Positions 14,959 through 22,225 of a stretch of 22,384 nt of DNA are shown piece by piece. Source of the stretch: CAZYCC01 sp964645985. Lineage in GTDB: Bacteria > Bacillota > Clostridia > Oscillospirales > CAG-272. A program made the translations under genes and the position numbers. The notes below the pieces were generated by a model, which worked only from the letters and a program-made list of their open reading frames with translations, ran no database searches and had not been told where the DNA came from. Location: NCBI GenBank assembly GCA_964645985.1, contig CAZYCC010000019.1, forward strand, positions 1-22,384. The letters are read 5' to 3'. The stretch's first letter is position 1; each line of letters begins with the position of its first letter.

Positions 14959-17649
14959 TCATTTGCACTCCACCCAGCTCTTTGCGGTGGAGAGGGTGAC
15001 GCTGAGGGGAACCGCGCGGGGGAGGATGTCGGCGACCGACTCCATCGCGCCGCGCAGGAGCCGCCCCGCCTCCTCCGCCTCATCGAGCGGCGCCTCGACA
15101 ATCAGCTCGTCGTGGATTTGCAGAATGACCCGCGCGCGAAGATCCGCCTCGCGCAGGGCGCGGTCGGCGCGGAGCATCGCTACCTTGATGATGTCGGCGG
15201 CGGTGCCTTGAATCGGGCTGTTGCGCGCGACGCGCTCTCCGGCAGAGCGAAGCGTCGCCTTTTGCGAGCGGAGCTCGGGGATCGGGCGGCGCCGCCCGAG
15301 CGCGGTCACCGAGTAGCCGCACGCGCGGGCGCGCTCAATCGACTCTTCAAGATACCGGTCGATCGCCGGATACGCCGCCTTGTAGCTGCGGATGATCGTG
15401 GAGGCACTCGCCTTGGATATTCCAAGGTCTCGCGCGAGCGAGTAGTCGGAGATGCCGTAGATAATGCCGAAGTTGACAGCCTTGGCGCGCGTGCGCATCT
15501 CGGGGGTGACCTCCTGCGGTGGCACGCCGAAAACGGCGGCGGCGGTTGCGCGGTGGATGTCCTCGCCCGCGCGGAAGGCGGCGAGCATCGCCTCATCTCC
15601 GGCAAGAGAGGCGAGCACGCGCAGCTCGATTTGCGAGTAGTCGGCGTCGACAAGGACAAACCCCTGCTCTGAGAGGAAGAACCGCCGAAACTCCCGCCCG
15701 AGAGGCGTGCGCACCGGGATATTTTGCAGATTTGGCTCGGCGGAGGAGAGCCTCCCGGTCGCCGTGCCGGTCTGCCGATAGACCGTGTGCACGCGCGAGT
15801 GCTCGTCCGCCGCCGCGGCGAGCGGCAGCGCGTAGGTCGAGCGCAGCTTGACCGCCTGCCGGTAGTCGAAAATCAAAGGGATAATCGGCGAATAGGGCGA
15901 GAGCTCCTCGAGGACATCGGCGGAGGTTGAGTAGCCGCGGTGGGTCTTTTTCCTCGCGGGAAGACCCATCTCCTCAAAGAGAACGGTAGACAGCTGTTTA
16001 GGTGAGTTGATGTTGAAGGGGTGCCCCGCGAGCGCGTAAATTTCCTCCTCAAGCGCTGCCGCCCTCGCGCCCAGCTCCTCCCCGAAAGAGAGCAGACCCG
16101 GCACGTCGACTCTCGCCCCCGCCTCCTCCATATCGGCGAGTAGCGCAGAGAGCGGCAGCTCGACCTCTCGATAGAGTTTCGTGAGGCCCTCGGCGGCGAG
16201 CTTGCGCTCGAGCGCCTCCCGCAGGGCGGGGTAGTATGCGAGCAGTCGCTCGGCGGGGGCGCCATCGCTCGCGATGCTGAGGTGCGCGAGCAGCAGGCGC
16301 GACAGCCCGTCCTTGCCATCGAGCGGGCTCTCGGGGGAGAGCATCCAGCCGGCGAGCATTAGGTCAAAGGAGGGCTGAAAGGCAAGGTCCGCCTCGGGGA
16401 GAGCGCGCCGCAGAGCGAGCCGCAGCCGTTTGCCGTCGAAGACGGTCGCGGCGCAGCCGGTTCTTCCCGCGAGAAAGTCGTGCAGCGCCGTGCTTTGCCG
16501 CGCGAGGGGCGAGGTGAGGTCGAGCGAAAGAACCTCCCCCGCGGGCGTGCCGATGAGCAGGGTCGGCTCCTCCCTCTCTGAGAGGGCGAGGGAGGCGGAG
16601 CGCAGCCCCGTGAGGGTCGCCTCGTCCTGCGGCGTGAGCGGGCGAGCGGTCGAGGGCTCCCCCGCTGCCGCAGGCGCTGTGGCAACCCCCCGCGCGGTGT
16701 CCTCGCCCTCACCCGGGGGGAAAAGGGCGGGCGAGGGGCTGCCGCCGTTCGATAGACCAAGGCGGCGCAGGAACCCCGCGAACTCAAAGGAGATGAGCAG
16801 CTCGCGCAAGCGCTCCCGGTCGGCGGGCGATCGCCGCACGGCGGATAGTCCCCCCTCAATTTCCATATCGCGCACAATCCGCGCTAAACAACGCGAGAGA
16901 TCGGCGCTCTCTCGCCCGTCGGCGAGTTTTTTCGTTATCGCGGGGGTTAGGAGCGGCAGTTTTTCCCCTCCCACGGCGCGCGCGACCGCCTCGTACAGCG
17001 CGTCAAGGCTGCCGTACTGCGCAATCAGGCGAAAGGCCGTCTTCTCCCCCACGCCCGGCACGCCGGGGATAGCGTCAGAGCTATCGCCCATCAGCGCCTT
17101 GACATCGAGGTATTGCTGCGCGGCAACGCCGTAGGCCTCGCGAAACCGCGCCTCATTAAAGGATATTGTCTCGCCTGTCTTAATCAAAAGAACGGTGGTT
17201 TGCGGTGAGATGAGCTGTAGCGCATCGCGATCGCCCGTGAGCAGCGCCGCCGTCGTCTCTCCCTCGCGCTCTGCGAGCGCCGAGAGCGTCCCGAGAAAGT
17301 CGTCCGCCTCGTAGCCCTCGCGCGAGAGCACCGCGATGCCGAGCGCGGCGAGCAGATCCTTCGCCGGCCCGAGCTGTTCGGCAAGCTCGTCGGGCATCGC
17401 CCGCCGCCCCGCCTTGTATCCGGGAAACATCTTGTGGCGAAAGGTCGGCGCGCCAAGATCAAACGCGGCGGCGATATGCGTCGGCGCGCCGCCCGGCAGC
17501 GCCTTTCCCTCAAGATAGGGCAAAAGAATATTGAGCAGCCCGTACAGCGCCCCGGTCTGCCGCCCGTCCGCCGTCGTCAGCGGCCGCACGCCGTAAAAAC
17601 ACCGGTTCAGGAGGCTGTTTCCATCTATAACAAGTAAACTGTTAGCCAT
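14959..17649 (-). CDS. polA: DNA polymerase I
   Basis: The 896-residue protein has the full Pol I layout. The N-terminal 5'-3' exonuclease (about 1-290) has VIDGNSLLNRCFYG, GYEADDFLG, LLTGDRDALQL and MGDSSDAIPGVPGVGEKTA. The central 3'-5' exonuclease-like domain lacks recognisable DEDD catalytic residues, as in other Bacillus-type enzymes, so proofreading is probably absent. The polymerase domain has motif A DADYSQIELR (about 666), motif B RAKAVNFGIIYG (about 725) and motif C QIHDELIVE (about 845). It removes RNA primers and fills repair gaps. The ATG at 17649 gives the canonical start but has no Shine-Dalgarno and no identifiable promoter. Its first 12 codons and leader are repeated twice more upstream with an 82-bp period. 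argG follows after 78 bp without a terminator. Confidence 0.97.
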   Translation of the reverse strand: MANSLLVIDGNSLLNRCFYGVRPLTTADGRQTGALYGLLNILLPYLEGKALPGGAPTHIAAAFDLGAPTFRHKMFPGYKAGRRAMPDELAEQLGPAKDLLAALGIAVLSREGYEADDFLGTLSALAEREGETTAALLTGDRDALQLISPQTTVLLIKTGETISFNEARFREAYGVAAQQYLDVKALMGDSSDAIPGVPGVGEKTAFRLIAQYGSLDALYEAVARAVGGEKLPLLTPAITKKLADGRESADLSRCLARIVRDMEIEGGLSAVRRSPADRERLRELLISFEFAGFLRRLGLSNGGSPSPALFPPGEGEDTARGVATAPAAAGEPSTARPLTPQDEATLTGLRSASLALSEREEPTLLIGTPAGEVLSLDLTSPLARQSTALHDFLAGRTGCAATVFDGKRLRLALRRALPEADLAFQPSFDLMLAGWMLSPESPLDGKDGLSRLLLAHLSIASDGAPAERLLAYYPALREALERKLAAEGLTKLYREVELPLSALLADMEEAGARVDVPGLLSFGEELGARAAALEEEIYALAGHPFNINSPKQLSTVLFEEMGLPARKKTHRGYSTSADVLEELSPYSPIIPLIFDYRQAVKLRSTYALPLAAAADEHSRVHTVYRQTGTATGRLSSAEPNLQNIPVRTPLGREFRRFFLSEQGFVLVDADYSQIELRVLASLAGDEAMLAAFRAGEDIHRATAAAVFGVPPQEVTPEMRTRAKAVNFGIIYGISDYSLARDLGISKASASTIIRSYKAAYPAIDRYLEESIERARACGYSVTALGRRRPIPELRSQKATLRSAGERVARNSPIQGTAADIIKVAMLRADRALREADLRARVILQIHDELIVEAPLDEAEEAGRLLRGAMESVADILPRAVPLSVTLSTAKSWVECK

Positions 17650-17692
17650 TGGTTAGGTTCTATTTTGTGTGCCGTGTCAACCGAAGATCAGC

Positions 17693-17731
17693 CTAGCTGT
17701 TCCCATCAATAACTAAGAGACTGTTTGCCAT
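17693..17731 (-). pseudogene. Truncated polA start, middle copy
   Basis: The middle unit encodes MANSLLVIDGNS followed directly by TAG, exactly the first 12 residues of PolA. All seven base differences from polA, in five codons, are synonymous. It has no Shine-Dalgarno, like polA itself. It may be a relic of a displaced gene start or a 12-residue leader peptide. Confidence 0.6.
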
Positions 17732-17816
17732 TGGTTAGGTTCTGTTTTGCGTTTCCCCAAGAACAGAGCACAGCCCGGCTATTCGCGTCAATAGCCAAGA
17801 GGGTGTTTTCTCGCAA
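17706..17816 (-). pseudogene. Diverged polA start, outer copy, in a 36-codon frame
   Basis: From a TTG at 17816 the frame reads MRENTLLAIDANSRAVL, matching PolA residues 3-12 with conservative changes (NSLLVIDGNS against NTLLAIDANS). It runs into the middle copy in another frame and stops at TGA 17708-17706. GGGAGG lies just upstream, inside the arm of the 28-bp palindrome. An alternative ATG at 17820 would give only MLARKHPLGY. Whether either is translated is unknown. Confidence 0.4.
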
Positions 17817-17820
17817 GCAT

Positions 17821-17848
17821 CCTCCCTCGCGCTCGAGCGCGAGGGAGG
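17821..17848. repeat. Perfect 28-bp palindrome
   Basis: The arms are 14 bases each, CCTCCCTCGCGCTC and its exact complement, with no spacer. It lies immediately upstream of the outer polA-start copy. On the minus strand its 3' arm contains the GGGAGG that would serve the small frame, so folding would hide that site. It has no following T-run, so it is not a standard terminator for the MORN gene. Confidence 0.9.
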
Positions 17849-18000
17849 CGGCGGGGCCGCGCTCGCTTTTTGCGAATGTTTCCCGCGAAATATCGCGCGC
17901 GTTTTGCGCGGAGATTGCTCTCACGCGGCGATTGCTTCCCGAGTGGCGGTTGCGCGTTGCGCGACGGCTGCACCCCGTGCGGCCGCGTCGGAGGGCGCGT

Positions 18001-19146
18001 TTAGCCCGACGCCGAGGAGGCGGCGTCGCCGGAGGTGTAGAACCCCGCGGCGGCGGCATCTATCTCGCCTTTCGTGAAGCCGCCGTGATAGGTGCGCCCG
18101 TCGGCAAAGACATAGGTGCCCTCGCCGTCCGGCAGACCGTCCTTAAATTCGCCCGTGTACACGTCTCCGTTCGCGTAGCGGTATTCGCCGTGCCCCTCGC
18201 GCCGGTCCTCGTGAAATTCGCCGACATAGCTGTCGCCGTTCGGCAGGGTCAGCGTGCCCGAAACGTCTTCTTTCTTGTCCTTCACGAAGCTGCCCTGATA
18301 GACGCTGCCGTCGGCGTAGGTAAAGGTGCCCTCCCCCTCGCGCAGATCCGAGGCGAAGTATCCGGCGTAGCTCGCCGTGCGCCCGTCTGCATCCGCCGCC
18401 CAAGTGTACATGCCGTAGCCGTTCTTCTTGCCGGAGAGATAGCTGCCCTCGTAGCGATCGCCTGTCGCGTAGGAGAACACCCCCTCGCCGGACAGCTCAT
18501 CGTAGGCGAAGTCGCCCTCGTAGACATCGCCCGAGGAGAAGGTCAGCTTGCCCTTGCCGTGCCGCTGCAGCTTGGACATCGCGCCCTCGTAAACGTCGCC
18601 GTTTTTATACTCAATGCGAAAGCCGCCCACCTCGGGTGCTGAGGCGACGCTCGCGCTGTCGCCGTCCGCGTAGTGAATAACCCCGTCGAGCGGGTTCTCC
18701 TCTTTGTCGGTCTTGCCGAGATAGCGCACCGAATACTTTCGGCCGGTTAACTGCTCGACGAAGTCATAACTGAGGTAACGGTAGCCGGCGATGCGCAGCC
18801 CGAGGAAGACGGCGAGCAGGATCACCAAAACCGACCCTAAAATAATCGTGGTGACGCCGAGCGGTGAGCGCAAGAACGCGCGCACGCCGCGCTTGGGCGT
18901 GCGCTCCTCGTTTGTGAGGTCCGCGCGGGCAGGCGCTACGGCGCGGCGGTTCTCCGGGCGGTATGCCCCTGCGGGGCGCGGGGCGGAGGGGTTCGGGCGA
19001 CCTCCCGCGGCGGGAGCGCGATTCGGCGCGCGCGCCGGCTCGCGGGAAGCGGTGGGGCGGTTCCCGCCCGTGCGGTTTTCGCCTGTGCGATTTGCCGCCG
19101 GACGGTTTTCGCTCCCCGGTCGGCGCGGGGACGGTTGGTTTTGCAT
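18001..19146 (-). CDS. Membrane-anchored MORN-repeat protein
   Basis: The 381-residue protein has three parts. Residues 1-95 are hydrophilic and rich in Pro, Asn, Arg and Ala, with repeats such as ANRTGENRTGGNR. One hydrophobic span lies at about 96-118. After that comes a run of about eight MORN repeats (roughly 180-370) with the pattern G-x-Y-x-G-x-F/Y, for example GDVYEGDFAYDELSGEGVF. The positively charged N-terminus suggests the tail is cytoplasmic and the MORN domain outside. MORN repeats form beta-hairpin arrays that bind lipids or proteins; the role here is unknown. The ATG at 19146 has a weak GAGG site upstream. It is 351 bp upstream of polA in the same direction. Confidence 0.88.
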   Translation of the reverse strand: MQNQPSPRRPGSENRPAANRTGENRTGGNRPTASREPARAPNRAPAAGGRPNPSAPRPAGAYRPENRRAVAPARADLTNEERTPKRGVRAFLRSPLGVTTIILGSVLVILLAVFLGLRIAGYRYLSYDFVEQLTGRKYSVRYLGKTDKEENPLDGVIHYADGDSASVASAPEVGGFRIEYKNGDVYEGAMSKLQRHGKGKLTFSSGDVYEGDFAYDELSGEGVFSYATGDRYEGSYLSGKKNGYGMYTWAADADGRTASYAGYFASDLREGEGTFTYADGSVYQGSFVKDKKEDVSGTLTLPNGDSYVGEFHEDRREGHGEYRYANGDVYTGEFKDGLPDGEGTYVFADGRTYHGGFTKGEIDAAAAGFYTSGDAASSASG

Positions 19147-19184
19147 GGGGAGCCTCTATGGAAAAGCCGCGGGCGCGGCGGAAA

Positions 19185-19233
19185 AATATACGGAATTTCT
19201 CGGGAGTACGCAAGAGCAAAGCGGCCCTGTCAA
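19185..19233 (-). promoter_or_regulatory. Candidate promoter region of the MORN gene
   Basis: Two overlapping possibilities exist on the minus strand. One is TTGACA (19233-19228), 17 bp, CGTACT (19210-19205). The other is TTGCGT (19213-19208), 17 bp, TATATT (19190-19185). Each has one strong and one weak box, so I cannot choose between them. Confidence 0.45.
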
Positions 19234-19343
19234 GTTTTGCCGCAATATATCACGGGGAGGCGCCCGCGTGCGGATCGCGGCGAGCGGGAGGAAAATCGTC
19301 CGCAGAAAAGCCGGTGCTTGTACCCTAACCCCTCCCGCCGGGA

Positions 19344-19538
19344 AACCTTGTTGTGGAAAAGCCTCGTTTCCGGGAAATTTCCCCCGCGAGTCCCTCGCCT
19401 CGTAAATTTCGTTTGTGTGCAGGCCGCGCGCGCAAACCTCTGCTTGTTGAGGAGCCTCTTTTGCCGGTAAGCCTCGTTTTTGGAAAAGCCTCGTTTGCGG
19501 CAAACCCCGGTTGCGCGCAAGAATTGTTTTCGGGAACC
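19344..19538. repeat. Degenerate 17-bp-period direct repeat array
   Basis: Consecutive units begin at 19454, 19471 and 19488 exactly 17 bp apart, with the pattern GCCTCGTTTNNGGNAAA. More diverged units continue at 19505 and 19522. Another pair occupies 19344-19360 and 19361-19377. The array lies within the 607-bp gap 19147-19753, which otherwise holds only the MORN promoter region and no gene I can support. Confidence 0.65.
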
Positions 19539-19753
19539 GCTCGCGCGGACTTCCCCCGACGCCCAAAATCGCCTGCGGCAATATTGAACGCGGCAATCAT
19601 TCCGCGCGCCGCTCGGGGATCCGATCGCGCGAAGAAGCCTCCATCGCGAGCGGGACGCCCGGCTCTCCCGCATAACCTATTCCTCCCGCGCTCGCGCGAG
19701 GAAATCCGCGAGGAATGCGCGAAGGAGCGGCGCGAAAATCATTCATTTATCCG

Positions 19754-20299
19754 CTATCCGCGCATGCGCGCGAAGAAGCTCGAGAGGAAGTTCGCGACGC
19801 GCGGCATCGCCCAGATGAGAAAGGCGGCTAGCGCGGAGAAGAGGACGGCGGCGGCGACCACCGCCATCCAGTGGGTGCCGTGCTGCTCGAAGCGGATCTG
19901 CGCGCGGTGGCGCAGGGGTTCGGGGATATAAAAACGCGCGTCGGGAGCGCGCACATCTCGGGAGCTGCGAATGGCGGGCATCGCGTGCAGGGTCCCCTCC
20001 TCAGAGTCGCCCGAGATCTGCGGGTCCTCGCCCGGCATATAGACGAGCGCGGAGAGGGCGGTCTTGCCGTGCAGCGCGGCGCGGACAAAGGGGTTTTTCG
20101 CGTAGCCGAGCTCGGCGAGCGTCCTCGCGCTCTCGGGGGAAAATGCCTCGGCGCGCAGGAGTTTGCGCACGAATCCCCCGATGACGCGCTTCTCGTAGAG
20201 CGCGAGCAGGCAGGCAAGGACAATGCCGAGCACCATCGCCCACATGATGAGGGCGAAGGAGGACGACGGCTTTTGCAGCAGTTCCCAAAAAGAGCGCAT
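19754..20299 (-). CDS. Two-span membrane protein downstream of parB, unrecognised
   Basis: The 181-residue protein has one hydrophobic span near the N-terminus (about 16-36) and one near the C-terminus (about 143-166). About 100 hydrophilic residues lie between them, including the stretch DARFYIPEPLRHRAQIRFEQHGTHW just before the second span. The middle loop, with ESARTLAELGY, looks globular. I do not recognise a named family. It follows parB by 212 bp in the same direction. There is no obvious ribosome binding site before the ATG at 20299. The coherent topology and ordered sequence make it a likely real gene. A role in chromosome partition is only suggested by position. Confidence 0.8.
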   Translation of the reverse strand: MRSFWELLQKPSSSFALIMWAMVLGIVLACLLALYEKRVIGGFVRKLLRAEAFSPESARTLAELGYAKNPFVRAALHGKTALSALVYMPGEDPQISGDSEEGTLHAMPAIRSSRDVRAPDARFYIPEPLRHRAQIRFEQHGTHWMAVVAAAVLFSALAAFLIWAMPRVANFLSSFFARMRG

Positions 20300-20356
20300 A
20301 ATGACGGCGCGAGGGGATGGGGGCGAGGTTTCGGGGAGCGCGCGGGCGGGGGAAAG

Positions 20357-20484
20357 GGTTATCGGCGAAAACTCTCGCCAAAAAGGGTTTCTCGCGGGGC
20401 GCGCCGCCTCCGAGGGGAGGGGCGCGGCGGGCGAGGGTTATGTACCGGACAAAATGAGAGGGCGCGGAACGGTTATCGGCGAAA
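20357..20484. repeat. GGTTATCGGCGAAA direct repeats between parB and the membrane protein gene
   Basis: The 14-mer occurs at 20357-20370 and 20471-20484, 114 bp apart, in the 212-bp gap after parB. No promoter or terminator is evident in this gap. Confidence 0.6.
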
Positions 20485-20511
20485 GCCCGCCGCGCGCGGG
20501 GCGCGTTCTCG

Positions 20512-21408
20512 TCACTCGAAGATGTCATCGCCGCAGAGGCGGCGCAGAAGCAGCTCTAAGTCGTCGTCGCTATCGAAGGAGAGCTCGAGGCGGCGATCGC
20601 CCTTCTTGCCCTTGATGCGCGCCGTGCGCCCGAGCCTCTCACAGATCCGCCGCGAGAGGCGCGAGAGATACTCCCGCTCCTCGCTGCTCTCGCCGCGCGC
20701 GTCCTTGGCGGGAAGGGAGTCAGGCTCCATCGCGTCAGCCGTGCGCCGCGCGAGCGCCTCGAGATTTCGCACCGACAGCCCCTGCGAGACGGCGGTTCTC
20801 GCGAGCTCCACTGCCGCGCTCGGCGGCGCCGCGAGGAGCGCCCGCCCGTGCCCCTCCGTGAGAGCGCGGCTGTCTATCATTTCGATGACCTCGGGCGGCA
20901 GCTCGAGCAGGCGCAGGGTGTTCGCGACGGCGGGGCGCGAGCAGCCGGCAGCCTGCGCCACCTCCTCCTGCGTCATCCGATACTCTTTTATAAGGCGCTT
21001 GTAGGCGCGCGCCAGATCAATGGGCGATAGATCCTCTCGCTGAACATTCTCAATGAGGGCGATCTGCGCCGCCTTTTTCTCATCGAGTGTAAGGACGACG
21101 GCGGGAATCTCGTGCAAGCCCGCCTCTCTCGCCGCCCGATAGCGCCGCTCCCCGGCGACAATTTCGTAAAGGTTCCCCGCGATCTCTCGCACGGCGATCG
21201 GCTGCAGCACGCCGACCTGCCGAATCGACTCGACGAGCGACGCGAGTGCCTCCGGCGAAAAGTGCGTGCGAGGCTGCCGCGGGTTCGGTTGAACTGAGGA
21301 AATCGGCAGGAGGGTTTGTCCGCTGCCCTCCGAGGAGAGGGTGTTCTCCACAAAAATCGAGTCCAGCCCCTGCCCGAGACCCCCGCGCACCGGTTTACCC
21401 TTGCGCAT
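20512..21408 (-). CDS. parB: Chromosome partitioning protein ParB (Spo0J)
   Basis: ParB clamps on DNA at parS sites using CTP and works with ParA to segregate replication origins. Visible parts are the N-terminal GLGQGLDSIF, which resembles the conserved N-terminal ParA-interacting end of the family; the CTP-binding box AGERRYRAAREAG; ALIENVQREDLSPIDLA; the helix-turn-helix TQEEVAQAAGCSRPAVANTLRLL; and a C-terminal region expected to dimerise. The start at 21408 is preferred over an in-frame ATG 24 nt upstream because AAAGGA lies at a good distance before it. It overlaps the parA end by 14 nt. This gives 298 residues. parA and parB form an operon. Confidence 0.96.
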   Translation of the reverse strand: MRKGKPVRGGLGQGLDSIFVENTLSSEGSGQTLLPISSVQPNPRQPRTHFSPEALASLVESIRQVGVLQPIAVREIAGNLYEIVAGERRYRAAREAGLHEIPAVVLTLDEKKAAQIALIENVQREDLSPIDLARAYKRLIKEYRMTQEEVAQAAGCSRPAVANTLRLLELPPEVIEMIDSRALTEGHGRALLAAPPSAAVELARTAVSQGLSVRNLEALARRTADAMEPDSLPAKDARGESSEEREYLSRLSRRICERLGRTARIKGKKGDRRLELSFDSDDDLELLLRRLCGDDIFE

Positions 21409-22189
21409 ACTCTTTCCTTTCTCCGATTGCATAGCCCACGCGGGAGAGCAGCTCGTCTGCGGTGCGCCGGAAGACCTGTGCCGCCTTGCCGCGCGGGTCG
21501 TAGACGGTGATAGGCAGGCCGTAGCTCGGCGCCTCGGCGACCCGCACCGAGCGCGGAATCGGCTCGGCGAAGAGCTTGTCCGCGTAATATTTCTTTAACT
21601 CCGCAAGCACCTGTGCCGAGAGGGTGAGGCGCCCGTTGTACATTGAGAGAAGGATCCCAACGATTTGCAGGGCGGGGTTGTACAGCTCTTTCGTGCGGCG
21701 AATGGTCAGCAGCAGCTGTGAGAGCCCTTCGAGCGCAAAATACTCGCACTGCATCGGGATAAGAACGCCGTCCGACGCCGTGAGGGCGTTGATCGTCAGC
21801 ATCCCGAGAGAGGGCGGGCAGTCGATGAGAATAAAGGCAAACTCCTCCCGCAGGGAGGAAATCCCCTCGCGCAGGCGGCCGCTGCGGTTCTCCGCCGAAA
21901 CCAGCTCAAACTCCGCTCCCGCGAGGTTGAGGTTGGTGGGGATTAAGAACAAATTCGGCACGCGTGTCTCGCGCAGCGCGGCGCGCGGGTCAGATGAACC
22001 GAGCAGCAGGTCGTAGCTGCTCGCGCGCACGCTCTTTTTCGAAATACCGACCGCCGAGGTGGTGTTGCCCTGCGGGTCAAGGTCGAGCAGCAGCACGCGC
22101 AGCCCTTTTTCGGCGAGCGCCGCGCCTATGTTGACGCAAGAGGTCGTCTTCCCAACGCCGCCCTTTTGGTTGGCAAAAGAGATAACCAT
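21395..22189 (-). CDS. parA: Chromosome partitioning ATPase ParA (Soj)
   Basis: This is a 264-residue deviant-Walker ATPase with FANQKGGVGKTTSCVNIGAAL at the N-terminus, LLLDLDPQGNTT (Walker A'), FILIDCPPSLGMLTINAL (Walker B) and the C-terminal IPRSVRVAEAPSYGLPI typical of Soj. It dimerises on DNA with ATP and is driven by ParB; in Bacillus, Soj also regulates DnaA. The first plausible start is the ATG at 22189. Longer in-frame readings begin inside the promoter. The -10 box ends 7 nt upstream and there is no Shine-Dalgarno, so the mRNA is probably leaderless. parB overlaps its 3' end. Confidence 0.97.
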   Translation of the reverse strand: MVISFANQKGGVGKTTSCVNIGAALAEKGLRVLLLDLDPQGNTTSAVGISKKSVRASSYDLLLGSSDPRAALRETRVPNLFLIPTNLNLAGAEFELVSAENRSGRLREGISSLREEFAFILIDCPPSLGMLTINALTASDGVLIPMQCEYFALEGLSQLLLTIRRTKELYNPALQIVGILLSMYNGRLTLSAQVLAELKKYYADKLFAEPIPRSVRVAEAPSYGLPITVYDPRGKAAQVFRRTADELLSRVGYAIGERKEYAQG

Positions 22190-22196
22190 ATGAGGT

Positions 22197-22225
22197 AGTA
22201 TAGCAAGAAAGCGGGAGGTTGTCAA
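22197..22225 (-). promoter_or_regulatory. Sigma-A promoter of parAB
   Basis: On the minus strand, TTGACA (22225-22220), a 17-bp spacer and TATACT (22202-22197). The predicted transcript start is at about 22190, directly at the parA ATG. It lacks the GTGG extension found in four other promoters here. Confidence 0.9.

Larger units (their letters stand above)
17614..17816 (-). repeat. Tandem array: three copies of the polA 5' end, 82-bp period
   Basis: The equivalent start-codon positions are 17649, 17731 and 17813, exactly 82 bp apart. The true polA start and the middle copy match at 29 of 36 bases over codons 1-12, and both are preceded by AGAACCTAACCA. The outer and middle units match at about 54 of 82 bases without gaps. 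Similarity between polA and the middle copy stops sharply after codon 12. Confidence 0.9.

Noticed and set aside
17614..17816. CRISPR-like array
   Set aside because: The repeats are direct and contiguous with no unique spacers, and they match the polA start.
19230..19673. 147-codon minus-strand frame with GGAGG upstream and a stop inside the TTGACA before the MORN gene
   Set aside because: It is extremely Arg/Ser-rich and runs through the 17-bp repeat array, whose period breaks the reading frame. It resembles chance reading of GC-rich DNA.
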